From positions 62,001-126,000 of the forward strand of contig CAVCGL010000005.1 of NCBI GenBank assembly GCA_963601915.1: a stretch of 64,000 nt of DNA, written 5' to 3'. Made by a program: the position numbers and the translations under genes. Source of the DNA: Butyricicoccus_A sp963601915. GTDB taxonomy: Bacteria; Bacillota; Clostridia; Oscillospirales; Butyricicoccaceae. The notes below the pieces were generated by a model. It was not told the DNA's origin. It saw only the letters and a list, made by a program, of their open reading frames with translations, and searched no databases. This document shows, in pieces, positions 17,660-26,808 of this stretch; position 1 is the first letter of the stretch; each line of letters starts with the position of its first letter.

Positions 17660-18685
17660 ATGGCAAAAGCAAAGATTTTCTACGAATCCGATTGTAATCT
17701 GTCCCTTCTGGACGGCAAGACCATCGCTGTTATCGGTTACGGCAGCCAGGGTCATGCACACGCACTGAACCTGAAGGAGTCCGGTTGCAACGTTATTATC
17801 GGTCTGTACGAGGGCAGCAAGTCCAAGGCTAAGGCTGAGGCACAGGGCTTCAAGGTATACAACACCGCTGAGGCTGCTAAGATGGCTGACATCATCATGA
17901 TCCTGATCAACGATGAGAAGCAGGCTGATATGTATAAGAAGGACATCGAGCCGAACCTGGAAGAGGGCAACATGCTGATGTTCGCTCATGGCTTCAACAT
18001 CCACTACGGCTGCATCGTACCGCCGAAGTTCGTTGACGTTACCATGATCGCTCCGAAGGCTCCGGGTCACACCGTTCGTTCTGAGTATCAGGCTGGCAAG
18101 GGCACTCCGTGCCTGGTAGCTGTATACCAGGATGCTACTGGCAAGGCTCAGGATCTGGCTCTGGCATACGCAGCTGGTATCGGCGGCGCAAGAGCTGGCG
18201 TTCTGGAGACCACCTTCCGCACCGAGACTGAGACCGACCTGTTCGGCGAGCAGGCTGTACTGTGCGGCGGCGTTTGCGCTCTGATGCAGGCAGGCTTCGA
18301 GACTCTGTGCGAGGCTGGCTACGATCCGAGAAACGCTTACTTCGAGTGCATCCATGAGATGAAGCTGATCGTTGACCTGATTTACCAGTCTGGTTTCGAG
18401 GGCATGAGATATTCCATCTCCAACACTGCTGAGTACGGCGACTACGTAACTGGTCCGAAGATCGTTACCGCAGAGACCAAGAAGGCTATGAAGCAGGTTC
18501 TGACCGACATTCAGGACGGTTCCTTCGCAAAGGAATTCCTGCTTGACATGAGCCCGGCTGGCCGTCAGGTACACTTCAAGGCTATGCGCAAGCTGGCTGC
18601 TGAGCATCCGTCTGAGACCGTTGGTAAGGAAATCCGTAAGCTGTACAGCTGGAACAACGAGAACGACAAGCTGATCAACAACTAA
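17660..18685 (+). CDS. ilvC: IlvC, ketol-acid reductoisomerase
   Basis: Class I ketol-acid reductoisomerase, converting acetolactate or acetohydroxybutyrate to dihydroxy acids in valine, leucine and isoleucine synthesis, with NADPH and Mg2+. The 341-aa protein has VIGYGSQGHAHALNLKESG (NADPH loop), APKAPGHTVR, and the metal site E residues in TFRTETETDLFGEQAVLCGG. The ATG at 17660 follows TTTGGAGG; upstream in-frame ATGs fall within the operators. Codon use is strongly biased to GCT, CTG and GTT relative to neighbours, fitting very high expression. Confidence 0.98.
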   Translation: MAKAKIFYESDCNLSLLDGKTIAVIGYGSQGHAHALNLKESGCNVIIGLYEGSKSKAKAEAQGFKVYNTAEAAKMADIIMILINDEKQADMYKKDIEPNLEEGNMLMFAHGFNIHYGCIVPPKFVDVTMIAPKAPGHTVRSEYQAGKGTPCLVAVYQDATGKAQDLALAYAAGIGGARAGVLETTFRTETETDLFGEQAVLCGGVCALMQAGFETLCEAGYDPRNAYFECIHEMKLIVDLIYQSGFEGMRYSISNTAEYGDYVTGPKIVTAETKKAMKQVLTDIQDGSFAKEFLLDMSPAGRQVHFKAMRKLAAEHPSETVGKEIRKLYSWNNENDKLINN

Positions 18686-18705
18686 TCCGCTTTTGCCAAT
18701 ATATA

Positions 18706-18742
18706 AAAGAGGGACATCACATCATGTGATGCCCCTCTTTTA
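18706..18742 (+). terminator. Intrinsic terminator after ilvC
   Basis: AAAGAGGG-CATCACAT pairs with ATGTGATG-CCCTCTTT, followed by TTTTAG. A strong hairpin ending the ilvC transcript just before the CLC gene. Confidence 0.85.
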
Positions 18743-18757
18743 GTCAGGAGGAATCAC

Positions 18758-19975
18758 ATGAATGCAAAAACAATTGGACGAGAGTACGCCGTTTTACTGC
18801 TGCTCGGCTTGCTGGGCATTCTCATTGGCGCAGCGATTGGTGCAGTAGATGTTTTGTTTGGGCGCGTGCTGCTGGCTGTCAGTGCCGTGCGCACAGCGCA
18901 TGTCACCCAGCTGGTTCCGTTTTTGGCACCGATTGGCGTGCTGATCGTGTGGGCGTATGCCAAATACGGCGGTGTCAGCAGCAAGGGCATGTCACTGGTG
19001 TTTGATGTCGGACACGGAAAAGAAAGCAATATCCCGCTTCGATTGGTTCCGTTCGTTATGGTCAGCACATGGCTGACGCATTTGTTCGGCGGCAGTGCGG
19101 GAAGAGAAGGTGTTGCCGTGCAGCTTGGCGCAGCGATTTCACATGGCTTCGGAAAACGCTTGGAAAATCATATTCCCGATGCCTCGCGGATTTTTCTCAT
19201 CACCGGCATGGCGGCGGGCTTTTCCGGTCTGTTTCAGATGCCGATTGCCGCCACACTGTTTGCCATAGAGGTGCTGTCTGCGGGGAGTTTGGCGCTGTCG
19301 GCACTGGTTCCGGCCGTGACCGCTTCGTTTACAGCGTGTTGGGTGTCCAGTGCATTGGGATTGGAGAAATTTTCCGTTGCCATTTCGGCGGATATTTCGC
19401 TGAATCTGCCGGTTTTGGGCAAAATGGCAGTGCTCGGTGTGCTGTTTGGCTTGACAGGCGGCATATTTGCATGGGGGCTGCGTCGGGCAAAGGCCTTGGC
19501 AGCGCAAAAGCTCCAACATCCGCTCGTGCGCATTGGGGTCATGGGTGCCTGCCTGAGTGCTTTGCTGCTGCTGTTGCATACAGGCCGGTATTGCGGCTTG
19601 GGAACCAATTTGATTTCTGACTGCTTTTCCGGAGGAACCGTGTACAGCTATGATTGGCTGCTGAAATTGGTGCTGACCATCGGCACGCTGGCGGCAGGCT
19701 ATCAGGGCGGTGAGGTCACGCCGCTGTTTTCGATTGGTGCCACGCTGGGCGTTCTGCTGTCTGGGATCGTGGGCTTGCCGGTGGGATTGACCGCTGCACT
19801 CGGCTATGCGGCAGTCTTTGGCAGCGCAACCAATACGGTCTTGGCGCCTGTGCTCATTGGCGCAGAAGTGTTCGGTATGTCGAATTTGCCATACTTTTTC
19901 ATCGTGTGCGCTGTCGCGTTTGCCTGCAACCGCAATGCATCAATCTATACGAAACAGCATGTTACACAATTTTGA
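18758..19975 (+). CDS. CLC family anion/proton antiporter, probably fluoride-exporting type
   Basis: A 405-aa CLC protein with about twelve helices and no cytoplasmic CBS domains. It has the gating-glutamate motif as GREGVAVQLGA rather than GREGPTVQ, GYQGGEVTPLFSIGATLG, and KGMSLVF where chloride CLCs have GSGIP. These are the variants I associate with the fluoride-specific CLC-F branch (from memory of the family, not checked). AGGAGGAATC precedes the ATG. I see no fluoride riboswitch upstream; the 72-base gap is mostly the ilvC terminator. A chloride transporter remains possible. Confidence 0.85.
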   Translation: MNAKTIGREYAVLLLLGLLGILIGAAIGAVDVLFGRVLLAVSAVRTAHVTQLVPFLAPIGVLIVWAYAKYGGVSSKGMSLVFDVGHGKESNIPLRLVPFVMVSTWLTHLFGGSAGREGVAVQLGAAISHGFGKRLENHIPDASRIFLITGMAAGFSGLFQMPIAATLFAIEVLSAGSLALSALVPAVTASFTACWVSSALGLEKFSVAISADISLNLPVLGKMAVLGVLFGLTGGIFAWGLRRAKALAAQKLQHPLVRIGVMGACLSALLLLLHTGRYCGLGTNLISDCFSGGTVYSYDWLLKLVLTIGTLAAGYQGGEVTPLFSIGATLGVLLSGIVGLPVGLTAALGYAAVFGSATNTVLAPVLIGAEVFGMSNLPYFFIVCAVAFACNRNASIYTKQHVTQF

Positions 19976-20211
19976 CGGGGAAAGAAAAAAATCCTGCATG
20001 GTCTGAAACTAGCGGACTGCGAAAATATACAAAAAACAGGGGAGAAATCCTGCGTTTTCGTGCGTTTGTCCGGTTGTTTGCGTCGATTTTCCCGTGGTGT
20101 TTGGTGTATTGTTACAGATAGAACCTGAATTTTTGCCTGCGTATTTGGCATGGTATGCATTTGTTACAAATACAGTCGAAATTTAATTGGGAACTTTGAA
20201 CAATTTCGAGG

Positions 20212-20239
20212 TTGCATTTTTGTTGTAAATGACTATAAT
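20212..20239 (+). promoter_or_regulatory. Promoter of a candidate small RNA
   Basis: TTGCAT (20212-20217) and TATAAT (20234-20239) with 16 bases between. Start near 20245. The preceding stretch 19976-20211 shows nothing coding. Confidence 0.65.
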
Positions 20240-20244
20240 AAGAA

Positions 20245-20471
20245 TTGTTAAGAGGAACGAAACAAACAGAAAAGCCTCTTAACAAAAATGTTTTTTCATT
20301 TTTATTTTACCTTCCTTTTCTACTTTTTTTACTATATTGTGTGGTCTGGGATTGCTATTCTTCGTATCTCTCTATCTCTCCTTTCCTTGTTGTTGAAAGA
20401 ATAGTTTCTCTCTCTTATTCCGCAGACCACAAAAAAAGATTCCGTCCAAATGGGGGACGGAATCTTTTTTT
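20245..20471 (+). ncRNA. Candidate CU-rich small RNA, family unknown
   Basis: A ~227-nt unit with its own promoter and a terminator. The 5' end forms GTTAAGAGG (20247-20255) with CCTCTTAAC (20275-20283) around a 19-nt A-rich loop. A second domain has an outer stem TGTGGTCTG (20340-20348) with CAGACCACA (20423-20431) and an inner stem CTATTCTT (20355-20362) with AAGAATAG (20397-20404). Its loops are almost pure C/U (20364-20390, 20405-20420) and are complementary to Shine-Dalgarno sequences. The open frame running through it crosses the terminator and has no plausible protein. I do not recognise the family. Confidence 0.6.
20437..20471. terminator. Bidirectional terminator (small RNA / membrane protein gene)
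   Basis: AGATTCCGTCC pairs with GGACGGAATCT; a run of seven A precedes and seven T follow, so it can end both the plus-strand small RNA and the minus-strand gene at 20474. Confidence 0.85.
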
Positions 20472-20473
20472 GT

Positions 20474-21043
20474 CTACTTTTTTTCAGCATCCAGCGGAAC
20501 CGTTTCCAATGTCTGTTCTTCGGATTCTTGGGAAACGCCCTGCATCTTGTGCAGCGTTTCGATGTGCTTGTCCAGCGCATCCATCTCTGCTAAATAGGCA
20601 TCGACAGCCTTTTTCTTCTGCTCATAGGTGCCTTTGGCAAAAGGAATGCGCAGGCGCGGTTCTGCGTATTCGCGGCTGATAAAGAAACCGGCAGCGGCAC
20701 CGATAATCTGCCACCAGCCGACAGCACCCTTGGTCATGCCTAAATCAAAGACCTGATTGATGATGCCGTATGCAATCATACCGATGCAGAAGAAAATCAG
20801 TGTCAGATAAAAGCGCAGCGCAGGCATATTCCACAGCGTGACCTCGGTTAATTTTGGCTTTAACGCGATGTAATCCGGATGATCGGGAAAATCCGGGTCA
20901 ATTTCCGGCTGCTTGGCTTGTGCTTGTTCCGGTTCAGAAGCGGATGCGGAGGGTTCTGGCAGATCCGCAGTCAGATCCCGCAGTTTGGTTTTATCAATGT
21001 TTTTGTCGTGCATTTCGTCTTTGAGTTGACTGAAAAAGCTCAT
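20474..21043 (-). CDS. Membrane protein of unknown function with two central helices
   Basis: A 189-aa protein I do not recognise. Residues 1-70 are charged and probably cytoplasmic, with an acidic Glu/Pro/Ala stretch. Two hydrophobic helices follow (about 85-105, FYLTLIFFCIGMIAYGII, and 112-130, AVGWWQIIGAAAGFFI), then a charged helical region rich in Lys/Glu that could form a coiled coil. The ATG at 21043 is set by AGGGAGAG just upstream. No neighbour suggests a role. Confidence 0.75.
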   Translation of the reverse strand: MSFFSQLKDEMHDKNIDKTKLRDLTADLPEPSASASEPEQAQAKQPEIDPDFPDHPDYIALKPKLTEVTLWNMPALRFYLTLIFFCIGMIAYGIINQVFDLGMTKGAVGWWQIIGAAAGFFISREYAEPRLRIPFAKGTYEQKKKAVDAYLAEMDALDKHIETLHKMQGVSQESEEQTLETVPLDAEKK

Positions 21044-21135
21044 AAGTATCGTCTCTCCCTGTTTTTTTTCAAACCGATGTAGTTCCGCTATTAGTATAGC
21101 ATACTGCACAAGAAAAGTGTGAATAAATTGGAAAT

Positions 21136-22083
21136 TTACCGTGGATATGCTGTGCGGTATCGCTGGAGCACTTGTTCTAAGCTGTGAACACCGGTTGAAG
21201 CACCGATAGATTCCACGGAGACCGATGCCGCGGCATTGGCAAATCGAGCGCAGTCGATAAAATCACGTCCGTCCAGCAGCCCAGCAAAAAATCCTGCGGC
21301 AAATGTATCTCCTGCACCTGTCGTATCCATACAGCGCGTGTCTGGACAGGCGGGTACTTGTGTGCGCAGACCGGTTTGATCTGCGAGCAGACAACCGCGC
21401 GCTCCCAATTTGATGATGACGTGCCGCGCGCCCGCTGCAATGAGACAATCTGCCATACGCATGGGATTGGATTCTCCGGTCACAGCACCTGCTTCTGCTT
21501 CGTTTGCAAAGAGATAGTCCAGCTGAGAAAAAGACGGTGTCATTTCCGGCAGGCGTTCGCCATGCTTGGGCAAGGTCATGTCTGCGCAGACGAGCAGTCC
21601 TTGCTGCCGCACGCGCTGAAATAGCTGGGCGAGCTGTTGAGGATTGATTTTCGGAAAGACAAAAATGCTTGCGAAACAGAAAATAGATGCACCGTGCAGC
21701 GCTTCTGCCGAGATGTCTGCGGCTTCCAAGGCGCGCAGACTGCCCTGGGGATTGGTGAAGAAACGGCGCTCTCCTTGCTTGTCTACGAGGACGACATTGA
21801 CACCGGTAGCGAGATCATCGCGTTCCTGAAAAAACGAGGTGTCAATGCCCGCCTGTACACAGGTTTGTTTGATGTATGCTCCGGCATCATCGGTTCCGAT
21901 GCGAGTAATAAGCCGCACCTGCTTGCCGAGACGAGATAATACCATCGCTTCGTTCATGGCATCGCCGCCGGTTGTTAATGTGATATGTTCCGCAGGAGTA
22001 GAGACGCGGGAAAAGACATCGGGATCTGCTGGAACGACTGGCACATCGACAATCGCAGCACCGGCGAGAACGAGATCAGACAT
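21136..22083 (-). CDS. PfkB family carbohydrate/nucleoside kinase
   Basis: A 315-aa ribokinase-like enzyme that phosphorylates a sugar or related alcohol with ATP. It has the N-terminal GGDAMNEAMVLSRLG (substrate loop) and the C-terminal catalytic signature DTTGAGDTFAAGFFAGLLDG with the base Asp. It begins 25 bases after an AraC regulator on the same strand, behind GGAAAGGAG, and the two form an operon. Substrate not predictable; ribokinase or 2-keto-3-deoxygluconate kinase are options. Confidence 0.9.
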   Translation of the reverse strand: MSDLVLAGAAIVDVPVVPADPDVFSRVSTPAEHITLTTGGDAMNEAMVLSRLGKQVRLITRIGTDDAGAYIKQTCVQAGIDTSFFQERDDLATGVNVVLVDKQGERRFFTNPQGSLRALEAADISAEALHGASIFCFASIFVFPKINPQQLAQLFQRVRQQGLLVCADMTLPKHGERLPEMTPSFSQLDYLFANEAEAGAVTGESNPMRMADCLIAAGARHVIIKLGARGCLLADQTGLRTQVPACPDTRCMDTTGAGDTFAAGFFAGLLDGRDFIDCARFANAAASVSVESIGASTGVHSLEQVLQRYRTAYPR

Positions 22084-22108
22084 AAAAAGACTCCTTTCCG
22101 GTTAAATA

Positions 22109-22981
22109 TCAAATAGGATTGCGCCGAAACGCAGCGGGGGTGATGCCGGATTTACTGGAAAATGATGTGATAAAATTTGCTTCACTGTGATAGCCGACTT
22201 GATAAGCAATTTGTTTGATAGAAAGATCGGTTGTCAGCAGCAGTTCTTTGGCGGCATCAATGCGGCGCAGGGTAATGAATTCGTGTGGAGAAAAGCCCGT
22301 TTGCATTTTGAACAGACGCGATAGGTGAGAGGGACTTAAATTGACAGAAGCTGCAATATCTGCCACAGAAATTGGTTCAAATAAATGCTGCATCATAAAA
22401 TCTACGATTTGCGATACCGCATCTTTTCCGGACGGCAGAGAAGCTGTGCAGGGAAGAACGATCAATTCGCACAGCAGTCGATGAATTCGCTGCGACTGCT
22501 CTGTTTCACTCATACGACCGGGCAAACGGAAGCTGTGAATTAGCTGCATCATCATATTTTTGGTGACTGTGGATGACGGTGGTGTAAGGACAATGCGGCT
22601 GGTGTCTAAACTGCGGATATAAGAGAAAAACTCCTTTGTATTGCAGCCTTCAATGTGCATCCAAAGCGTCTCGCTCGGCTCCAAGGCGTGGAAACGATGG
22701 GGCAGGGTGCAGTCAATCAAAGCGATTTGTCCAGAGCAGACGATGTTGCGAACACCGGCGTTTTCCACTTGCACGCGGCCGGAGCAGACGTAATATAAGG
22801 TAGAATTGCGATGGCTGGGCAGCTGTGCCACATCACAGTCGTCTCGGAAATCATATTCCGGTGTGCAGTAATAGTGCCCGCATCGCGTGATATAATAGAA
22901 TAATTTTCCGGCGGCAGCGCTCGGCGTGTTGAAATAGCGATCCGATTGCAGCAAAACACCGGGTTCTGTACATTTTCCCAT
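22109..22981 (-). CDS. AraC family transcriptional regulator
   Basis: A 290-aa regulator with an N-terminal cupin ligand domain (about 1-150) and the C-terminal double helix-turn-helix: ISVADIAASVNLSPSHLSRL, then PHEFITLRRIDAAKELL and IKQIAYQVGYHSEANFITSF. The ATG at 22981 follows AAAAGGAGAG; the frame is open 240 bases further up but with no ribosome binding site. It leads the unit with the PfkB kinase and is divergent from a MATE gene, so it may respond to the kinase's sugar. Confidence 0.9.
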   Translation of the reverse strand: MGKCTEPGVLLQSDRYFNTPSAAAGKLFYYITRCGHYYCTPEYDFRDDCDVAQLPSHRNSTLYYVCSGRVQVENAGVRNIVCSGQIALIDCTLPHRFHALEPSETLWMHIEGCNTKEFFSYIRSLDTSRIVLTPPSSTVTKNMMMQLIHSFRLPGRMSETEQSQRIHRLLCELIVLPCTASLPSGKDAVSQIVDFMMQHLFEPISVADIAASVNLSPSHLSRLFKMQTGFSPHEFITLRRIDAAKELLLTTDLSIKQIAYQVGYHSEANFITSFSSKSGITPAAFRRNPI

Positions 22982-23054
22982 AAAAGACCTCTCCTTTTCC
23001 TTTAGTATATCATCTTTACAGCATAAAATCAAAACGATTGGGCGGAAAAATGAA

Positions 23055-23082
23055 TTGTAATTTATTTGAATATGCGTATAAT
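23055..23082 (+). promoter_or_regulatory. Promoter of the second MATE gene
   Basis: TTGTAA (23055-23060) and TATAAT (23077-23082), 16-base spacer, 77 bases before the MATE start in the AraC/MATE divergent gap. Confidence 0.55.
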
Positions 23083-23158
23083 AGAAGAAACAAAAGAAAA
23101 TGTGCATGGTTTGGAGCGTTTTTGCGAAAAAATAAGTGGAAAGTGAGGGAAATCCTAT

Positions 23159-24532
23159 ATGATTCGAGATAAGAGATTTTATAAATCGTTTGCCGGATTG
23201 ACAGCGAGTATCGCTCTGCAAAATTTGCTGACGTATTCAGTCAATCTGGCGGATAATATCATGATTGGACGGTATTCTCAGGATGCACTGTCCGGCGTGT
23301 CGCTGTGCAACCAGTACCAGTTCTTTTTGCAGATGTTGGTTGTCGGCGTCAGTGAAGGCATTGTGGTGCTCGGTTCGCGCTATTGGGGCAAAAAGGATCT
23401 GAAGCCGATTCCGAGTATTATCGGCTGCGGTCTGCGGTTTGGCTGTGGTCTGGCTCTGCTAATGTTTTTGGCGGCCCTGCTGGTGCCGAACCAACTGATT
23501 GGGCTGATGACCAACGATGCCGCTGTTGCTGCGCAGGCGTTGGATTATCTGCAAATTATTTGTTTTACCTATGTGATTTTTGCGGGAACCAATATGCTGG
23601 CAAGTTCGTTGCGTTCGATTGGCATCGTGAAAATCGGGTATATCATAGCGGGCTCCACGCTTTGCATCAACATTGTGCTCAACAGTCTGCTGATATACGG
23701 TCGGTTTGGTTTTCCGGAATTGGGAGCCCGCGGTGCTGCCGTTGCGACACTGATTTCTCGCACCGTGGAACTGCTCATTGTGATTTGGTTCCTCAAATAC
23801 AGAGAGCATGCGTTGAACCTCAATCTCAAAAAGTTGGTGTGCATTGACATGCGGTATATGCGTGATTATGTGCAGGTGTCGCTGCCGCTGCTCATTACGC
23901 AGGCGTTATGGGGCTTTAATTCCATTGCACAGACGGCAATTATCGGCAATATGGATGATGCTGCATCCGTGCTGCCTGCCAATTCTATTTCCGTCATTGC
24001 ATTTCAGATTATTTCGGTTGTCGGTTACGGAGCAGCGAGTGCCGCGGCGATTATCACCGGCAAAACACTGGGAGAAAATGAGAAGCAGCCGGTTCAAGCG
24101 ATCAAACCATTGCTGCATACGCTACAGATTGTTTTTATTGGGATTGGCATCGTGACCGGCGTGGTGTTGTTCTTGTCACAGTTCCCGATTTTACATATTT
24201 ATGATACGCTCACGCCGAGAGCGGCACAGCTGACCAAACAATTTATCACCGTTTTGGCGATTACTACCGTCGGCACGTGCTATCAGATGGCAACCGACAG
24301 TGGCTTTTTGCGGGCGGGAGGCGATACACGCTTTTCCATGATAAACAATAATATTTGGACTTGGCTCATTTGCCTGCCGTGTGCATATTTGTCCGCTTTT
24401 GTGTTCCATTTTCCGCCAGCTGTTGTATTTTTCTGTTTGAAAATGGATCAGATTGGAAAATGCCCGATTATTTACTTGCGCGCAAAATCGTACCGCTGGA
24501 TTCATATCCTGACGAGAGAATCGGCATCGTAA
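23159..24532 (+). CDS. MATE family exporter
   Basis: A full-length 457-aa MATE transporter with 12 helices. Typical stretches include NLADNIMIGRYSQDALSGVS near residue 35 in helix 1-2 and the repeat in the second half, and it ends with the sequence CLKMDQIGKCPIIYLRAKSY seen in a Clostridia MATE subgroup. It is divergent from the AraC-PfkB unit. The substrate is unknown. Spacing between GAGGGA and the ATG is rather long (about 10 bases). Confidence 0.92.
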   Translation: MIRDKRFYKSFAGLTASIALQNLLTYSVNLADNIMIGRYSQDALSGVSLCNQYQFFLQMLVVGVSEGIVVLGSRYWGKKDLKPIPSIIGCGLRFGCGLALLMFLAALLVPNQLIGLMTNDAAVAAQALDYLQIICFTYVIFAGTNMLASSLRSIGIVKIGYIIAGSTLCINIVLNSLLIYGRFGFPELGARGAAVATLISRTVELLIVIWFLKYREHALNLNLKKLVCIDMRYMRDYVQVSLPLLITQALWGFNSIAQTAIIGNMDDAASVLPANSISVIAFQIISVVGYGAASAAAIITGKTLGENEKQPVQAIKPLLHTLQIVFIGIGIVTGVVLFLSQFPILHIYDTLTPRAAQLTKQFITVLAITTVGTCYQMATDSGFLRAGGDTRFSMINNNIWTWLICLPCAYLSAFVFHFPPAVVFFCLKMDQIGKCPIIYLRAKSYRWIHILTRESAS

Positions 24533-24619
24533 CAAACAGCGGCGAATTGCCTGGATACTTTACAACATTTGCTTTTTTCCGTATAATACAGAAGAAATCA
24601 TAAGAAGGAGAAAAAGCAC

Positions 24620-25420
24620 ATGAAATTGACGATATTGGGAACCGGCAATGCGCTGGTGACGGAATGTTATAACACCTGCTTTGTGCTCAGCGAAGGGGAA
24701 AAGCATTTTATGGTAGATGCAGGCGGCGGAAATACCATCTTGCATCAGCTCAAACAGGCGGGAATTGATGTCAATACCATTCATGACCTGTTTTTGACGC
24801 ACAAGCATGTAGACCATTTTATGGGCGTGATTTGGATGATTCGCGTCATTTGCCAGAATATGCAGAAGGGTGTTTATACAGGAGAAGTGCGGATTTATGG
24901 TCACGCAGAGGTGATGGAGCAGGTCAATCAGGTTGCGCATATGCTTCTGGGCAAAAAGCAGACCAAGTATATCGGAGACCGTGTTCATCTCATCGCTGTG
25001 GCAGATGGTGAAACACGGGAGATTCAGGGAAATCCGGTTACCTTTTTTGATATTCAGTCTACAAAAGCAAAGCAGTTTGGATTTCAGATCACACTGCCGG
25101 ACGGCAAGCGCTTGACCTGCTGCGGAGATGAGCCGTATCGGGAATGCGAAGAAAAATATGCGAAAAACAGCGATTGGCTGCTGCACGAAGCCTTTTGCTT
25201 GGATGCACAGGCGGATATTTTTCACCCGTATGAGAAGAGCCATTCGACAGCGAAGGATGCCTGTCAGACGGCAGAAAAGCTGCATGTCAAAAATCTTGTA
25301 TTATATCATACAGAAGACAAAAACATTGCGCATCGGAGAGAGCTGTATACAGCGGAAGGCCAGCCGTATTTTAGCGGAAATTTGTATGTGCCGGACGATT
25401 TAGATGTGATAGAACTGTAA
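24620..25420 (+). CDS. MBL-fold metallohydrolase, RNase Z-like
   Basis: A 266-aa metallo-beta-lactamase-fold protein. The zinc motif is THKHVDHF (residues about 68-75, HxHxDH type), followed by the later ligands Asp in CCGDEPYRE and His in HEAFC and LYHTED. The architecture resembles the RNase Z/ElaC and arylsulfatase-like branch without the full exosite. Possible substrates include small phosphoesters or RNA; not decidable. AAGGAGAAAAAG precedes the ATG. It converges on the third MATE gene across a shared terminator. Confidence 0.85.
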   Translation: MKLTILGTGNALVTECYNTCFVLSEGEKHFMVDAGGGNTILHQLKQAGIDVNTIHDLFLTHKHVDHFMGVIWMIRVICQNMQKGVYTGEVRIYGHAEVMEQVNQVAHMLLGKKQTKYIGDRVHLIAVADGETREIQGNPVTFFDIQSTKAKQFGFQITLPDGKRLTCCGDEPYRECEEKYAKNSDWLLHEAFCLDAQADIFHPYEKSHSTAKDACQTAEKLHVKNLVLYHTEDKNIAHRRELYTAEGQPYFSGNLYVPDDLDVIEL

Positions 25421-25462
25421 AAAAACAAGTCTGATTCTTTTTTGAATCAGACTTGTTTTTTC
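25419..25462. terminator. Bidirectional terminator between MBL and MATE genes
   Basis: AAACAAGTCTGATTC and GAATCAGACTTGTTT form a 15-bp stem with A-run and T-run on the outsides. Confidence 0.88.
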
Positions 25463-26808
25463 AATTTGCGGTATACCGTGAAATACATGGTTGTAAAGCT
25501 TGCGGCGCCGCCGAGCAGGTTGGAAATCGGTTCGGCGAGGAAGACACCGTTGACGCCCAGCGCGGCGATATGCGGCAGAAGCAGCGTCAGCGGAATCACA
25601 ACAATGACCTTGCGGAAGATAGAGAAGAAAATTGCCTGGTGTGACTTGCCCAGAGCGGTAAAGACCGATTGGGCAGAAAACTGAAATGCCATGAAGCAAA
25701 AGCCGAAGAAATACAGATGCATGGATGGCACGCCTGCGGCGAGCAATTGCGGATCGGTATTGAAGATGGAGATAAAAAAGTGCGGAAAGAGAGAAACAAT
25801 TCCCCACATGAGTGTCGAATAGACAAACAACAGCCCGGTTAAAAACACAATCGCCTTGCGGACACGTTCCAGTAGAGCGGCACCGTAATTGAAACTGATG
25901 ACCGGCTGCGCGCTGCTCGTGATACCGTTGACAGGAAGCATGATAATTTCTCGCACAGAGTTGAGTACGGTCATGATACCGACGTACAGATCGCCGCCAA
26001 AGTTTTGCAGGGTGCTGTTGCAGGCAACCTGCACCAAGCTGTTTGTGACGTTCATGGTAAAACCGGCAAGTCCAAGGGTTAAAATTTTCTGTACACGCTG
26101 TGCTTGTAGCCGCATATGCTTGGTGCGAATGCGCAGCAGCGTTTTAGAACCGGTCAAAAAACGAAACGTCCAGACGGCAGAAACGAATTGCGAGAGCACC
26201 GTTGCACACGCTGCCCCGCGTACGCCCATGTGCAGAGCAAAAATAAAGATTGGATCGAGAATTAAATTGAGCACTGCGCCGATGATGACGGTTAACATGC
26301 CAGTAGTACCGAAGCCTTGTGCATTGATAAACTGATTTAATCCCAATGACAGCATGACGAAAATCGTGCCGAGCAGGTAAATCGTGATATAGGACATGGC
26401 ATAGGGGAGTGTTGTTTCGCTTGCACCGAGCGCCAGCAGAAGAGGGCGGCGGATCAGCAGACCTAAAACGGTCAAAGAAGCACCAATGCCCAGAAGCAGG
26501 GTAAAGCAGTTGCCCAAAATGGCTTCTGCTTCTTCGGATTCTCCGGCGCCGCGCTTCATCGAAAACAGCGGTGCACCACCCATGCCAACGAGGTTAGAAA
26601 ATGCCAAAATCATCGTAATAATGGGAAAACACACGCCCAAACCGGTTAAAGCGTGCGTGGCATCGGCGCCGATTCTGCCGATATATATGCGGTCAATGAT
26701 ATTGTATAAGACGTTGACTAGCTGCGCCAACGTCATGGGTACAGCGAGCCGAATGATATTTGAGGACACACTGCCCTGAGAAAAATCTGTGGTTGTCTGC
26801 GCTTGCAA
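25447..26808 (-). CDS. MATE family exporter (third in the window)
   Basis: A MATE transporter, 453 aa from the TTG I favour at 26808. AGGAAG lies about 8 bases before that TTG and the resulting N-terminus (MQAQTTTDFSQGSVSSNI) matches MATE proteins of normal length. The frame is open back to 27072, but that would add 88 residues with a spurious hydrophobic segment that overlaps the divergent MFS promoter region. Features include IDRIYIGRIG in helix 1 and GMGGAPLFSM. The stop lies inside the shared terminator. Substrate unknown. Confidence 0.88.
   Translation of the reverse strand: MQAQTTTDFSQGSVSSNIIRLAVPMTLAQLVNVLYNIIDRIYIGRIGADATHALTGLGVCFPIITMILAFSNLVGMGGAPLFSMKRGAGESEEAEAILGNCFTLLLGIGASLTVLGLLIRRPLLLALGASETTLPYAMSYITIYLLGTIFVMLSLGLNQFINAQGFGTTGMLTVIIGAVLNLILDPIFIFALHMGVRGAACATVLSQFVSAVWTFRFLTGSKTLLRIRTKHMRLQAQRVQKILTLGLAGFTMNVTNSLVQVACNSTLQNFGGDLYVGIMTVLNSVREIIMLPVNGITSSAQPVISFNYGAALLERVRKAIVFLTGLLFVYSTLMWGIVSLFPHFFISIFNTDPQLLAAGVPSMHLYFFGFCFMAFQFSAQSVFTALGKSHQAIFFSIFRKVIVVIPLTLLLPHIAALGVNGVFLAEPISNLLGGAASFTTMYFTVYRKLKKQV

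Noticed and set aside
20245..20679. A 144-codon open frame through the candidate small RNA
   Set aside because: It starts at a TTG without a ribosome binding site, is mostly Phe/Leu/Ser from T-rich DNA, and runs through a strong terminator into the antisense of another gene.
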